A DNA stretch of 64,000 nucleotides from Sphingomonas aurantiaca. GTDB taxonomy: Bacteria; Pseudomonadota; Alphaproteobacteria; Sphingomonadales; Sphingomonadaceae. A program made the translations under genes and the position numbers. Below the pieces are notes generated by a model. That model was given only the letters and a program-made list of their open reading frames with translations, did not search any database and was not told the DNA's origin. The stretch covers positions 1 to 64,000 of the forward strand of contig NZ_QAOG01000002.1 in assembly GCF_003050705.1 (NCBI RefSeq), read 5' to 3'. Below are positions 39,701 through 48,161 of the stretch, piece by piece (the stretch's first letter is position 1; every line of letters begins with the position of its first letter).

Positions 39701-41764
39701 TTGCGCTTGACCCTTGCCTTACTCCTGCTCGCGGCGACGCCGGCGGTCGCCCAGCAGCCCGCGCCGGTTCCGGACGCACCTTCGCGCAGCTTCACCGGCA
39801 GTGACCTGTTCGGCCTAACGATCGCGGCGGACCCGCAGATCAGCCCGGACGGCAAGACGATCGTCTATGTCCGTCGCACCGGCGACGTGATGACCGACAA
39901 GCTGCAATCGTCGCTCTGGCTGATCGATGTCGCGAGCGGGCGGCAGACGCCGTTCGCCACCGACGGCAGCAGCCCGCGCTGGTCGCCCGACGGATCGCGC
40001 ATCGCCTATGCCGCGCGCGATGGCGAGGGATCGCAGCTGTTCGTGCGCGGGATCGGCGCGGCGCAGGGCGCGCGGATCACGAGCTTCCCCGGCGATCCGC
40101 AGGCGCTGGCCTGGTCGCCCGACGGCACCCGGCTCGCCTATATCGCGACGGTGGCGGGCGAGGGCACCAAGCTCGGCACGCAGCCGCCCAAGCCCGAGGG
40201 CGCGAAATGGGCCGAGCCGCTGACGATCATCGACCGCGTCAACTATCGCAACGACGGACCCGGCTATGTGAGGCCAGGCTACGACCATCTGTTCGTGGTC
40301 GGCGCCGACGGCGGCGCGGCAAGACAGCTCACTTATGGCAAGTTCGACGATGGCGGCCCGCTGTCCTGGACGCCCGATGGCCGCAGCATCGTCTTCGCCG
40401 CGATTCGCGGGCCCGCGGCGGATCGCCAGGTTATGAATTCGGACGTGATCGCGGTCGATGCGGCGAGCGGCACGATGCGGACGCTGACGACGCGCGACGG
40501 CCCCGACGCAAAGCCGCGCGTCTCACCCGACGGCGCGAAGATCGCGTGGCTCGGCTTCGACGACAAGCGCCGCAGCTACGAGAACACGCAGCTCTATGTC
40601 GGCGACCGTGATGCGGCATCGCCGCGCTCGCTGACCGCCACGCTCGACCGCGGGATCGAGGACGCGGTGTGGGCCGCCGATGGCCGCAGCCTGTATGCGA
40701 GCTATGACGATCACGGCCAGCGCAAGGTCGCACGCATCGGCGTCGACGGCCGCGTCACGCCGATGATCGACAATGTCGCGGGCGGCGGGCTCGACCGGCC
40801 CTATACCGGCGGCGACTTCTCCGTCTCGAAGGGCGGCACGATCACCTATACCGGTGGCGACGCGAGCGCCCCGGCAGACGTCTGGGTGCTGGCGGGCGGC
40901 AAGCCGCGCCGCCTGACGACGCTCAACGCGGTGCTGACCGGATCGAAGGCGCTGGCGCCGGTGCGGAAGATCGCGGTGACTGCGCCCGATGGCCGGCCGA
41001 TCGACGCCTGGCTCGCCACCCCGCCGGGTCGCGTCGCGGGCCAGCGCGTGCCGTTGATCCTGGAGATCCATGGCGGGCCGAACGCCGCCTATGGCCCCGG
41101 TTTCGCGACCGACATGCAGCTCTACGCCGCGGCCGGCTATGCGGTGCTGTGGACCAACCCGCGCGGATCGACCTCCTACGGCGCCGACTTCGCCAATTTG
41201 ATCGACAAGACCTACCCCGCCGCCGATTATGACGACCTGATCGCCTCGGTCGACGCAGCGATCGCCGACGGCACCGCCGATCCGGACAATCTGTTCGTGA
41301 CGGGCGGATCGGGCGGCGGGCTGCTGACCGCGTGGATCGTCGGCAAGACCGACCGGTTCAAGGCCGCGGCCACGCAAAAGCCGGTGATCAACTGGATCAG
41401 CGAGGCGCTGACGATGGACAACACGCTGTTCACTTCGCGCTACTGGTTCACCAAGCTGCCGTGGGAGGATCCGACGAGCTATTGGAACCGCTCGCCGCTC
41501 AGCATCGTCGGCAACGTCAAGACGCCGACCCTGGTGGTGGTCGGCGGCGACGATTACCGGACGCCGGTCAGCGAATCCGAGCAATATTACGCCGCGCTGC
41601 AGATCCGCGGCGTGCCAACCGCGCTGGTGAAGGTGCCGGGCGCGAGCCATGGCGGTCTCGCGGCACGCCCGTCGCAATCCGCGGCCAAGGCGTCGGCGAT
41701 CATCGCCTGGTTCGATCGCTACCGGAAGCCGGCAGCGGCACCGGCACAGGGGGCAGCACAGTGA
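39701..41764 (+). CDS. S9-family serine peptidase (acylaminoacyl-peptidase/DPP-like), exported
   Basis: 687 residues from a TTG with GAAGGAG before it. A cleavable signal peptide (LTLALLLLAATPAVAQQ) sends it to the periplasm. Residues about 40-400 are a beta-propeller with repeated SPDG motifs (SPDGKTIVYV, SPDGSRIAYA, SPDGTRLAYI). The C-terminal alpha/beta-hydrolase has GGSGGG with Ser537, Asp in GGDDYRTP and His in GASHGG. It should cleave short peptides behind small or acyl-blocked N-terminal residues. The stop overlaps the GTG of a second S9 peptidase, so they are coupled. Confidence 0.92.
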   Translation: MRLTLALLLLAATPAVAQQPAPVPDAPSRSFTGSDLFGLTIAADPQISPDGKTIVYVRRTGDVMTDKLQSSLWLIDVASGRQTPFATDGSSPRWSPDGSRIAYAARDGEGSQLFVRGIGAAQGARITSFPGDPQALAWSPDGTRLAYIATVAGEGTKLGTQPPKPEGAKWAEPLTIIDRVNYRNDGPGYVRPGYDHLFVVGADGGAARQLTYGKFDDGGPLSWTPDGRSIVFAAIRGPAADRQVMNSDVIAVDAASGTMRTLTTRDGPDAKPRVSPDGAKIAWLGFDDKRRSYENTQLYVGDRDAASPRSLTATLDRGIEDAVWAADGRSLYASYDDHGQRKVARIGVDGRVTPMIDNVAGGGLDRPYTGGDFSVSKGGTITYTGGDASAPADVWVLAGGKPRRLTTLNAVLTGSKALAPVRKIAVTAPDGRPIDAWLATPPGRVAGQRVPLILEIHGGPNAAYGPGFATDMQLYAAAGYAVLWTNPRGSTSYGADFANLIDKTYPAADYDDLIASVDAAIADGTADPDNLFVTGGSGGGLLTAWIVGKTDRFKAAATQKPVINWISEALTMDNTLFTSRYWFTKLPWEDPTSYWNRSPLSIVGNVKTPTLVVVGGDDYRTPVSESEQYYAALQIRGVPTALVKVPGASHGGLAARPSQSAAKASAIIAWFDRYRKPAAAPAQGAAQ

Positions 41765-43869
41765 CGATACGCTACATGATGCTGGCCGGCGTGGCGCTGG
41801 TCTCGACGGCGGCGGTTGCGCAGGTCGCGCCGCCGCGCGTTGCCAAGAAGCCGTTCCAGGTGACGTCGCCCAACGGCGCGCGCGAGGACGATTATTACTG
41901 GCTGCGCGACGACACGCGCAAGAACCCCGAGATGCTCGCCTATCTCGCCGCGGAGAACGCCTATGCCGATGCGCAGCTCGGGTCGCTGAAGCCGCTCCAG
42001 GCCAAGCTCTACGAAGACACCGTCGCGCATATCAAGCAGGACGACAGCTCGGTCCCTTATGCCAAGAACGGCTATTATTACGGCTCCCGGTTCCAGACCG
42101 GCGCGGATTACCCGATCCTCGAACGCCGCAAGGGCAGCCGCACCGCGCCGGCCGAAACGCTCTTCGACCAGCCGGCGATGGCCAAGGGGCACAGCTTCTT
42201 CGCGCTGAGTGACTGGGCGGTGAGCCCTGACAACCGCCGCGTCGCCTGGGCCGAGGACACGGTCGGCCGCCGCCAGTACGTGCTCAAGGTGAAGGATCTC
42301 ACGACCGGCGCGCTCCTCGCCGACACCGTATCAAACATCGAGCCCAACGTGGTGTGGGCGGACGACAACAAGACCATCCTGTACGTCGAGAAGGACCCGG
42401 TGACGCTGCGCGGCTACCGCGTGAAGGCGCATGTCCTCGGCACGCCGATCGCTGCCGACCAAGTGTTGTACGAGGAAAAGGATGATACCTATCAGATGGG
42501 TATCTCGCGAACGTCCGACGATCGCTTCGTCTGCATCGGCGTCGAAAGCACGGTTAGCGACGAGCAACGCTGCGCCCCCGCCGCCTCGCCGACCCGCTTC
42601 ACGATCGTCGCGCCGCGCGCGCGCGAGTTCCGCTACGGCGCGGATCATATCGGCAATCGCTGGATCATCCGCACCAACCGCGCTGCGAAGAACTACAAGC
42701 TCGTCACCGTTGCCGATGCGGACCTGGCCAAGGGCACCGGAGCCTGGCGCGACCTGACGCCGGCCAGTGACACCGTCTTCATCGAAGGCTTCAAGCCGTT
42801 CGACGGCTTCGTCGCGATCGACCAGCGCGAAGGCGGCAATCGCATGATCCGCGTGCTGAACGACGCGGGCAAGTCCACCCCCGTCACCGCCGACGAACCC
42901 GCCTATCGCATGGCGCTCGACGTCAACGAGAAAACCGCGACGCCGTGGGTGCGCTACACCTATGGCTCGCTCGTGACCCCAACGACGACCTACGAGGTCA
43001 ACGCGCAGACCGGCGAGCGGCGCGTGCTGAAGGTCGCACCGGTACCGGGCTATGATCCCGCGAAGTACGTCACCGAACGCGTCTGGGCACCCGCGCGCGA
43101 CGGTACGCGCGTGCCGGTCTCGCTAGTCTATGCCAAGGGTGTGAAGCGCGACGGCACCGCGCCGCTCTTCCAATATGCCTATGGCAGCTACGGCATTTCG
43201 AGCGATCCGGCGGTCGATCCGGGCCGGATCGGCCTGCTCGATCGCGGCGTCGTGTATGCGATCGCGCATATCCGTGGCGGGCAGGAGATGGGGCGCGGCT
43301 GGTATGACGACGGGCATCTGCTCAACAAGAAGAACAGCTTCACCGACTTCATCGACGTCACGCGCTATCTCGTTGCGCAGAAATACGCCGCCAAGACCCG
43401 CGTCGCGGCGATGGGCGGCAGCGCGGGCGGGCTGCTGATGGGCGGCGTCGCGAACATGGCGCCCGCGGACTACAAGCTCATCATCGCGCAGGTGCCGTTC
43501 GTCGATGTCGTCACGACGATGCTCGACGCGTCGATCCCGCTGACGACGTTCGAATATGACGAATGGGGCAACCCCGCGCAGAAGGCGTCGTACGATTACA
43601 TGCTGAGCTATTCGCCCTACGACAACGTCACGGCGAAGGCGTATCCGGCACTCTATGTCGGCACCGGGCTATGGGACAGCCAGGTGCAATATTACGAGCC
43701 GACCAAATGGGTCGCCAAGCTGCGCGAGAGGAAGACTGACACGAACCCGCTGCTGTTCCGCGTCAACATGGAGGCGGGGCATGGTGGAAAGTCGGGCCGG
43801 TTCGAGCGTTACCGCCAGAATGCCGAGTGGCAGGCGTTCATGCTGCAACAGCTAGGGCTGGCGCGGTGA
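41761..43869 (+). CDS. S9A oligopeptidase B-like peptidase, exported
   Basis: 702 residues from a GTG overlapping the preceding stop (GTGA). A signal peptide is visible (LAGVALVSTAAVAQ). The N-terminal propeller begins DDYYWLRDD, characteristic of oligopeptidase B. The hydrolase domain carries GGQEMGRGWYDDGHLLNKKNSFTDF-type features (WYDDGHLLNKKNSF), MGGSAGGLLMG with Ser554 and MEAGHGGKSGR with the His. The GHGGKSGR end is specific to PtrB-like enzymes, which cut after basic residues. Two coupled exported S9 peptidases suggest a peptide-scavenging function. Confidence 0.93.
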   Translation: MTIRYMMLAGVALVSTAAVAQVAPPRVAKKPFQVTSPNGAREDDYYWLRDDTRKNPEMLAYLAAENAYADAQLGSLKPLQAKLYEDTVAHIKQDDSSVPYAKNGYYYGSRFQTGADYPILERRKGSRTAPAETLFDQPAMAKGHSFFALSDWAVSPDNRRVAWAEDTVGRRQYVLKVKDLTTGALLADTVSNIEPNVVWADDNKTILYVEKDPVTLRGYRVKAHVLGTPIAADQVLYEEKDDTYQMGISRTSDDRFVCIGVESTVSDEQRCAPAASPTRFTIVAPRAREFRYGADHIGNRWIIRTNRAAKNYKLVTVADADLAKGTGAWRDLTPASDTVFIEGFKPFDGFVAIDQREGGNRMIRVLNDAGKSTPVTADEPAYRMALDVNEKTATPWVRYTYGSLVTPTTTYEVNAQTGERRVLKVAPVPGYDPAKYVTERVWAPARDGTRVPVSLVYAKGVKRDGTAPLFQYAYGSYGISSDPAVDPGRIGLLDRGVVYAIAHIRGGQEMGRGWYDDGHLLNKKNSFTDFIDVTRYLVAQKYAAKTRVAAMGGSAGGLLMGGVANMAPADYKLIIAQVPFVDVVTTMLDASIPLTTFEYDEWGNPAQKASYDYMLSYSPYDNVTAKAYPALYVGTGLWDSQVQYYEPTKWVAKLRERKTDTNPLLFRVNMEAGHGGKSGRFERYRQNAEWQAFMLQQLGLAR

Positions 43870-43915
43870 CGCACCGCGGGGTCGCCAAAGACTGAAACGA
43901 TAAAGAGGTTCGCGA

Positions 43916-44230
43916 ATGCTGGTTCGAATTTTCATGGGCGCGACTTGGGTCGGCGCGGATCGGCAGGAGGATTACGAATTCGACGCGCTGCCGGCGGTCG
44001 GCCACAAACTTGCGATCGCGTATGAGGATGGCTGGGAGGTCGCGACGGTGCGCGACATCGTCCACCGGCTGACCGACCCGGAAACGGCGGCGGATATCGC
44101 GATACTGGTGTCGGTGCCGGTGCAGAGCGGACAGGCCTCGGACGCGCTGCCCCTCGCCGGGCTGGACGGCGGAATTGCCAAGCCATCGGGCGTATCGGTG
44201 CCCAAAACGACTGGCCCCTGGGGGGCGTAA
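43916..44230 (+). CDS. Hypothetical 104-residue protein
   Basis: Start ATG with AAAGAGG upstream. The N-terminal two thirds (MLVRIFMGATWVGADRQEDY to TDPETAADIAILVSVPV) look like a small alpha/beta domain, while the tail is Gly/Pro-rich. I do not recognise the family. It lies 46 bp after the peptidase gene and ahead of a convergent aldo/keto reductase, and may be the last gene of that transcript. Confidence 0.55.
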   Translation: MLVRIFMGATWVGADRQEDYEFDALPAVGHKLAIAYEDGWEVATVRDIVHRLTDPETAADIAILVSVPVQSGQASDALPLAGLDGGIAKPSGVSVPKTTGPWGA

Positions 44231-44252
44231 ACGAAGCGGAACGTCGAACCTC

Positions 44253-44281
44253 ACATCCTCCCCCGCAAGGGGGAGGATCAG
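44253..44281. terminator. GC hairpin in convergent gap
   Basis: The stem ATCCTCCCCC/GGGGGAGGAT around GCAA (about 44258-44278) lies between the hypothetical gene and the convergent aldo/keto reductase. It is placed to stop both transcripts, but no strong T-tract follows. Confidence 0.45.
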
Positions 44282-44285
44282 GCGA

Positions 44286-45233
44286 TCAGACGCCTGCGTC
44301 GGTCAGCGTCTCCAGCTGATCCTTGGTCAGTTCGAGCGTCATCGCAGGCAGCAAATTTTCGATCTGCTTCACGCTGGTGGCGCTGGCGATCGGCGCGGTG
44401 ACGCCGGGCTGCGCGATCAGCCATGCAAGCGCGACCTGCGCATGCGTGGCGACGGTTGCCTCGACCACCGAGTCCATCGCGTCGAGTACGGCCTTCCCCT
44501 TGCCGTCGAGCAGTTCGCCCATCCGCCCGCCGCGGACGCTCTGACCCAGGTCGTCCTTGGTGCGGTATTTGCCGGTCAGGAAGCCCGAGGCGAGGCCGTA
44601 ATAGGGCAGCACGCCAATATTCTCGGTGACGCAGTAATCCTGGAGTTCGCCCTCGAACTTGGTCCGGCTGACGAGGTTATATTCGGGCTGGAGCACGTGA
44701 TAGCGCGGCAGGTCCGACGTCTTGGCGGCGTCGACCGCGGACTTCAGGCGGGCAGCGTGGAAATTGGACGCGCCGATGACGCGCACCTTGCCCGCATCGA
44801 CCAGCTTGCCGAACGCTTCGAGGACGTCCTCCTGCGCGACATCCTCATCGTCCTGATGCGCATAATAGAGATCGATCCGATCGGTGCCGAGACGCTTGAG
44901 CGAGGCTTCGGCAGCGGCAGCGATGCGCGCCGGCGCGAGCTTCTCGCCGCCTTCGCCCGGCAGCATGCCGACCTTGGTCGCGATCAGCACGTCGTCGCGC
45001 TTGCCGCTAGCCTTCAGCCATTCGCCGATCATGCTCTCGGATTCGCCGCCCTTGTGGCCGTCGACCCAGGCCGAATAGATGTCGGCGGTATCGATCATCG
45101 TGCCGCCGCCAGCGACGAACGCGTCGAGCACCGCGAAGCTGGCGGCGCGGTCAGCCGTCCACCCGAAGACGTTGCCGCCGAGGACGAGGGGGGCGATCTT
45201 GAGATCGGTCGAACCGAGGCGGCGCAGGGTCAT
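44286..45233 (-). CDS. Aldo/keto reductase
   Basis: 315 residues. It begins MTLRRLGSTDLKIAPLVLGG, as in the AKR11-type (YhdN/IolS-like) group. The catalytic tetrad is visible: Asp and Tyr in IDTADIYSAW, Lys in LIATKVGM and His in YYAHQDDED. The NADPH site includes ASNF and the C-terminal PIASATSVKQIENLL. It reduces an aldehyde or ketone with NADPH in the cytoplasm; substrate unknown. Its ATG overlaps the stop of the upstream lipoprotein frame (ATGA). Confidence 0.92.
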   Translation of the reverse strand: MTLRRLGSTDLKIAPLVLGGNVFGWTADRAASFAVLDAFVAGGGTMIDTADIYSAWVDGHKGGESESMIGEWLKASGKRDDVLIATKVGMLPGEGGEKLAPARIAAAAEASLKRLGTDRIDLYYAHQDDEDVAQEDVLEAFGKLVDAGKVRVIGASNFHAARLKSAVDAAKTSDLPRYHVLQPEYNLVSRTKFEGELQDYCVTENIGVLPYYGLASGFLTGKYRTKDDLGQSVRGGRMGELLDGKGKAVLDAMDSVVEATVATHAQVALAWLIAQPGVTAPIASATSVKQIENLLPAMTLELTKDQLETLTDAGV

Positions 45234-45553
45234 CGCGTCTGATCACTTTGATTTGAGGGTATGTCTGTATCGGGCGCCGTTTCGTCAGGAGCGGTGGCGA
45301 CCGCGTTGAGATCGACGCTGTTCGCATCGAGCATCGCGGCCGCCTCGTTCAACTGATGCGCTTCGTCGGCGGTAACGGCCCCGGGTTCGCTGGCGGGCGA
45401 GCAGGCTGCCAGCACCACGGGTAGAAGGACCGCCGCCGCGCCCCATCCGTCATGCCAGCGAACGCTGGTGTCTTTCCGCTTGGGTCGAGAAAACCCGAAC
45501 CGGTAGATCCCGGCGTTCACCGGGATGACGAGGGTAGGCGGGCGGCGATCCAT
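45230..45553 (-). CDS. Small lipoprotein whose N-terminus is encoded by a palindromic repeat
   Basis: 107 residues. The C-terminal part has a lipobox (VLLPVVLAACS, Cys at about residue 51) followed by an acidic polar region (VTADEAHQLNEAAAMLDANSVDL). The first 36 or so codons mostly overlap an intergenic palindrome (45447-45531), giving LVIPVNAGIYRFGFS, which is not signal-peptide-like. No other ATG or GTG lies close before the lipobox region except GTGs inside it. A repeat insertion may have replaced the native start, so the protein may not be exported correctly. It is coupled to the aldo/keto reductase. Confidence 0.5.
   Translation of the reverse strand: MDRRPPTLVIPVNAGIYRFGFSRPKRKDTSVRWHDGWGAAAVLLPVVLAACSPASEPGAVTADEAHQLNEAAAMLDANSVDLNAVATAPDETAPDTDIPSNQSDQTR
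45447..45531. repeat. REP-like palindromic element overlapping the lipoprotein frame
   Basis: The ends are near-complementary (CGTCATGCCAGCGAACGCTGG on one side is a self-pairing hairpin, and TCCCGGCGTTCACCGGGATGA on the other is another). It resembles the CGTCAT-starting repeats at 37291 and 52066. It lies within the 5' part of the 45230-45553 frame. Confidence 0.6.
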
Positions 45554-45560
45554 TCAGTGC

Positions 45561-45932
45561 TTAGTCCTTGATCGCATTGCCGGCGCGGGTCAGCGCGTTG
45601 CCCGTGGCATCGGCAGCGCGGTCGGCACCGTTGCTGATCGAGGCGCCTGCGCGGTCTGCACCGGCTTCGATACGGTCACCGGCGCGGTCGGCCTTCACGT
45701 CGAGATTGTCGGTGGCGTTGTCCATGCGCGCACCGGCATTGTCGAGCGAACGCTCGGCCGAACCCAGCGCACGATCGCTGGCGGCGCTGACGTCGTCGAC
45801 CGCGTTCGCGGTGGTCGCGCTGGCATCGGCGGCGATTGCGTTGGCGGCCTGTGCCGTCTGGTCCTGCGCGTTGTTGCTGCAGGCTGCGAGACCGGCCGTC
45901 AGGGCCAGCGCGGGGATCAGAAACTTCTTCAT
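45561..45932 (-). CDS. Lipoprotein with 11-residue amphipathic repeats
   Basis: 123 residues. The signal peptide MKKFLIPALALTAGLAAC ends in a lipobox with Cys18, so the mature protein is lipid-anchored. The rest is Ala-rich and helical, with an 11-residue pattern (ADRAGDRIEAG, ADRAGASISNG, ADRAADATGNA) like hendecad coiled or LEA-type surfaces. GGGAGTAG precedes the start. Function is unknown; it is probably an envelope structural or stress protein. The family is common in sphingomonads, by general impression only. Confidence 0.75.
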   Translation of the reverse strand: MKKFLIPALALTAGLAACSNNAQDQTAQAANAIAADASATTANAVDDVSAASDRALGSAERSLDNAGARMDNATDNLDVKADRAGDRIEAGADRAGASISNGADRAADATGNALTRAGNAIKD

Positions 45933-46103
45933 ATAAACTACTCCCGTTGACGATCTGGCGTCCCTCCCGCGGGTATTCCCGGGGACGTGGCCCTTGTGGA
46001 CCAGCAAATGCCCGGCCCATAGCGCAATCGAACGCGGATGAAGCGTTTCCGATCCGTCACGATCGGACGCGATGCGATAAGTCGCAGAGGCTTACGGCTG
46101 CGT

Positions 46104-46131
46104 TGACCTCATATAAAGAAATCTTTATATG
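46104..46131 (+). promoter_or_regulatory. Promoter and ArsR-type operator of the met operon
   Basis: A -35-like TTGACC (46104-46109) and a -10-like TATATG (46126-46131) are 16 bp apart. The perfect dyad CATATAAAGA-AA-TCTTTATATG (46110-46131) fills the spacer and the -10. Repressor binding would block polymerase. Transcription should start about 7 bp downstream, at or next to the ATG (46139), and no Shine-Dalgarno is present, so a leaderless mRNA is predicted. Confidence 0.7.
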
Positions 46132-46138
46132 ATCCGTC

Positions 46139-47092
46139 ATGACGATGGCGCTCGAAATCTTCCGTGCATTGGCGGACGCAACGCGGTTGCGGATCCTTGC
46201 ACTGTTGCGGCGCATGGAGCTGTCGGTCGGCGAGCTCGCGCAGGTGCTCGGGCAGAGCCAGCCACGCGTGTCGCGGCATGTGAAGATCCTGTGCGACGCC
46301 GGGCTTGCCGAGCGGCGCAAGGAGGGCAGCTGGGTCTTCGTCGCGCTGGGTACGCCAAGCGCGGTCGAGCCGATCGCGGCGGCGCTCGACGCCTGGGCGA
46401 AGGCCGAGCCCGATCACTGGGCGGTCGCGGATGCGGCGCGGCTCGCGGCGGTGCGCGCGGACCGCGCGGCGAGTGCGGCCGCGTGGTTCGAGGGGCATGC
46501 CGACGAATGGGATGCGATCCGGTCGCTCCATGTCGCCGAAAGCGAGATCGAGGCGGCGATGGCGGCGGTGCTCGGCGCGGCGCCGATGGAGACGCTGATC
46601 GATATCGGCACCGGCACCGGGCGGATGCTCGAGCTGTTCGGCGGGCGCGCCAAGGTCGCGCTCGGGATCGATCGTAGCTCGGAGATGCTGCGGCTCGCAC
46701 GCGCGAAGCTGCACGACATGGCGCATGCCGAACTCCGCCAGGCGGACCTGTATGCGCTGCCGCTCGAAGATGCCGCGGCCGATGTCGCGATCCTGCACCA
46801 CGTCCTGCATTTCGCGCAGCAGCCCGGCGCCGCGGTGAGCGAGGCGGCGCGCGTGCTCGCCCCCGGCGGCCGGTTGCTGATCGCCGATTTCGCGAGCCAC
46901 GACCGCGAGGAACTGCGGCTGCGCGATGCGCATACCCGGCTGGGCTTTGCGGACGAGCAGATGGCGGCGTGGTTCGCGGGCGCCGGCCTGCACACGGCGC
47001 GGGTCGAGACGCTCGAGGGCGGCGAGTTGACGGTGAAATTATGGCTCGGTCGCAAGATCGGCGCGAGCTTGCGTGAGGTGAAGGCGGCATGA
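46139..47092 (+). CDS. ArsR-type regulator fused to a SAM-dependent methyltransferase
   Basis: 317 residues. Residues 1-85 form the ArsR winged helix (FRALADATRLRILALLRRMELSVGELAQVLGQSQPRVSRHVKIL). Residues about 145-300 are a class I methyltransferase with LIDIGTGTGRMLELF (motif I), LGIDRSS and LAPGGRLLIADF. It is followed, with a 4-bp overlap, by metF and then metH. ArsR-type regulators that sense S-adenosylhomocysteine (SahR) control the same genes in other proteobacteria, so the methyltransferase fold may serve as the SAM/SAH sensor rather than an enzyme. It probably represses its own operon through the dyad at 46110-46131. Confidence 0.88.
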   Translation: MTMALEIFRALADATRLRILALLRRMELSVGELAQVLGQSQPRVSRHVKILCDAGLAERRKEGSWVFVALGTPSAVEPIAAALDAWAKAEPDHWAVADAARLAAVRADRAASAAAWFEGHADEWDAIRSLHVAESEIEAAMAAVLGAAPMETLIDIGTGTGRMLELFGGRAKVALGIDRSSEMLRLARAKLHDMAHAELRQADLYALPLEDAAADVAILHHVLHFAQQPGAAVSEAARVLAPGGRLLIADFASHDREELRLRDAHTRLGFADEQMAAWFAGAGLHTARVETLEGGELTVKLWLGRKIGASLREVKAA

Positions 47093-48033
47093 CGAACATT
47101 TCGATCCCCCAATTGGCGGAAGCGCGCCGCGCGCTCGAGGAACCGCTGTTCGCGGATCTTGCAGGCGACGTCGGCATCAGCTTCGAATTCTTCCCGCCCA
47201 AGACCGAGAAGATGGAGACGCAGCTTTGGGAGGCGATCCGGACGCTGGAGCCGCTCGCGCCCGATTTCGTGTCGGTCACCTATGGCGCGGGCGGGTCGAC
47301 GCGCGAGCGGACGCACGCCACCGTCGCGCGGATCCAGCGCGAGACGTCGATGAACGCGGCGGCGCATCTCACCTGCGTCGAGGCGACCAAGGCCGAGATC
47401 GACCAGGTCGCGGAGGAGTATTGGGCGGCGGGCGTGCGCCATATCGTTGCGCTCCGCGGTGACATGCCGACGCTCGGCCAGCCGTATCAGGCGCATCCGG
47501 GCGGGTATGAGAATGCGGCGGCACTGGTCGCGGGACTGCGCAAACTGCACCCGTTCGAGATTTCGGTTGCGGCGTATCCGGAGTGCCATCCGGAGTCGGG
47601 GGATCCCAATGCGGATATCGACAATCTGAAGCGCAAGCTCGATGCGGGCGCGAGCCGCGCTATCACGCAGTTCTTCTTCTCGCCCGAGGCGTATTTCCGG
47701 TTCCGCGACCGGGTCGCCGCAGCAGGCATCACCGCGCAGATCCTGCCGGGTATCCTGCCGGTGTCGAACGTCGCGCAGACGCGCAAGTTCGCGGGGCTTT
47801 GCGGCGCGGAGATCCCGGCCTGGATGGACCGGCTGTTCGAAGGGCTCGACGATCATCCCGCCGCGCGACAGCTCGTCGCGGCGACGATCGCGGCCGAGAT
47901 GTGCCGGCGGCTTTATGCGGGCGGCGTGAAGGATTTCCACTTCTACACGCTCAACCGCGCCGAACTCGCCTATGCTATCTGTCACATGCTCGGCGTGCGC
48001 GCGAAGAGCGACGTGACGGTCGCGGCGGCGTAA
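47089..48033 (+). CDS. metF: 5,10-methylenetetrahydrofolate reductase
   Basis: 314 residues, normal for bacterial MetF. The opening ISFEFFPPKTEKMETQLW contains the catalytic Glu33. VTYGAGGSTRERT, HLTCVEAT, GVRHIVALRGDMP, AAYPECHPES and ITQFFFSPEAYFRFRD are the FAD and folate motifs of the TIM barrel. It reduces 5,10-CH2-THF to 5-CH3-THF with NADH, supplying the methyl group used by MetH. The ATG overlaps the regulator stop (ATGA). Confidence 0.97.
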   Translation: MTNISIPQLAEARRALEEPLFADLAGDVGISFEFFPPKTEKMETQLWEAIRTLEPLAPDFVSVTYGAGGSTRERTHATVARIQRETSMNAAAHLTCVEATKAEIDQVAEEYWAAGVRHIVALRGDMPTLGQPYQAHPGGYENAAALVAGLRKLHPFEISVAAYPECHPESGDPNADIDNLKRKLDAGASRAITQFFFSPEAYFRFRDRVAAAGITAQILPGILPVSNVAQTRKFAGLCGAEIPAWMDRLFEGLDDHPAARQLVAATIAAEMCRRLYAGGVKDFHFYTLNRAELAYAICHMLGVRAKSDVTVAAA

Positions 48034-48041
48034 TTCTTGCT

Positions 48042-48153
48042 CCCCTCCCGCATGCGGGAGGGGCTGGGGGTGGGCTCGCGCGCTCCTCCAACGATACCGC
48101 CCGAGGAGATCGGGCGCCCACCCCCGACCCCTCCCGCTTGCGGGAGGGGGGAG
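48042..48153. repeat. Palindromic element between metF and metH
   Basis: Two hairpin-ended arms of the type CTCCCGCATGCGGGAGGGG and its counterpart are joined by complementary TGGGGGTGGGC/GCCCACCCCCG segments. The right arm's GGGAGGGGGGAG supplies the purine-rich ribosome site of the next gene. It is related in design to elements at 49230 and 51360. Confidence 0.7.
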
Positions 48154-48161
48154 TGAATACG

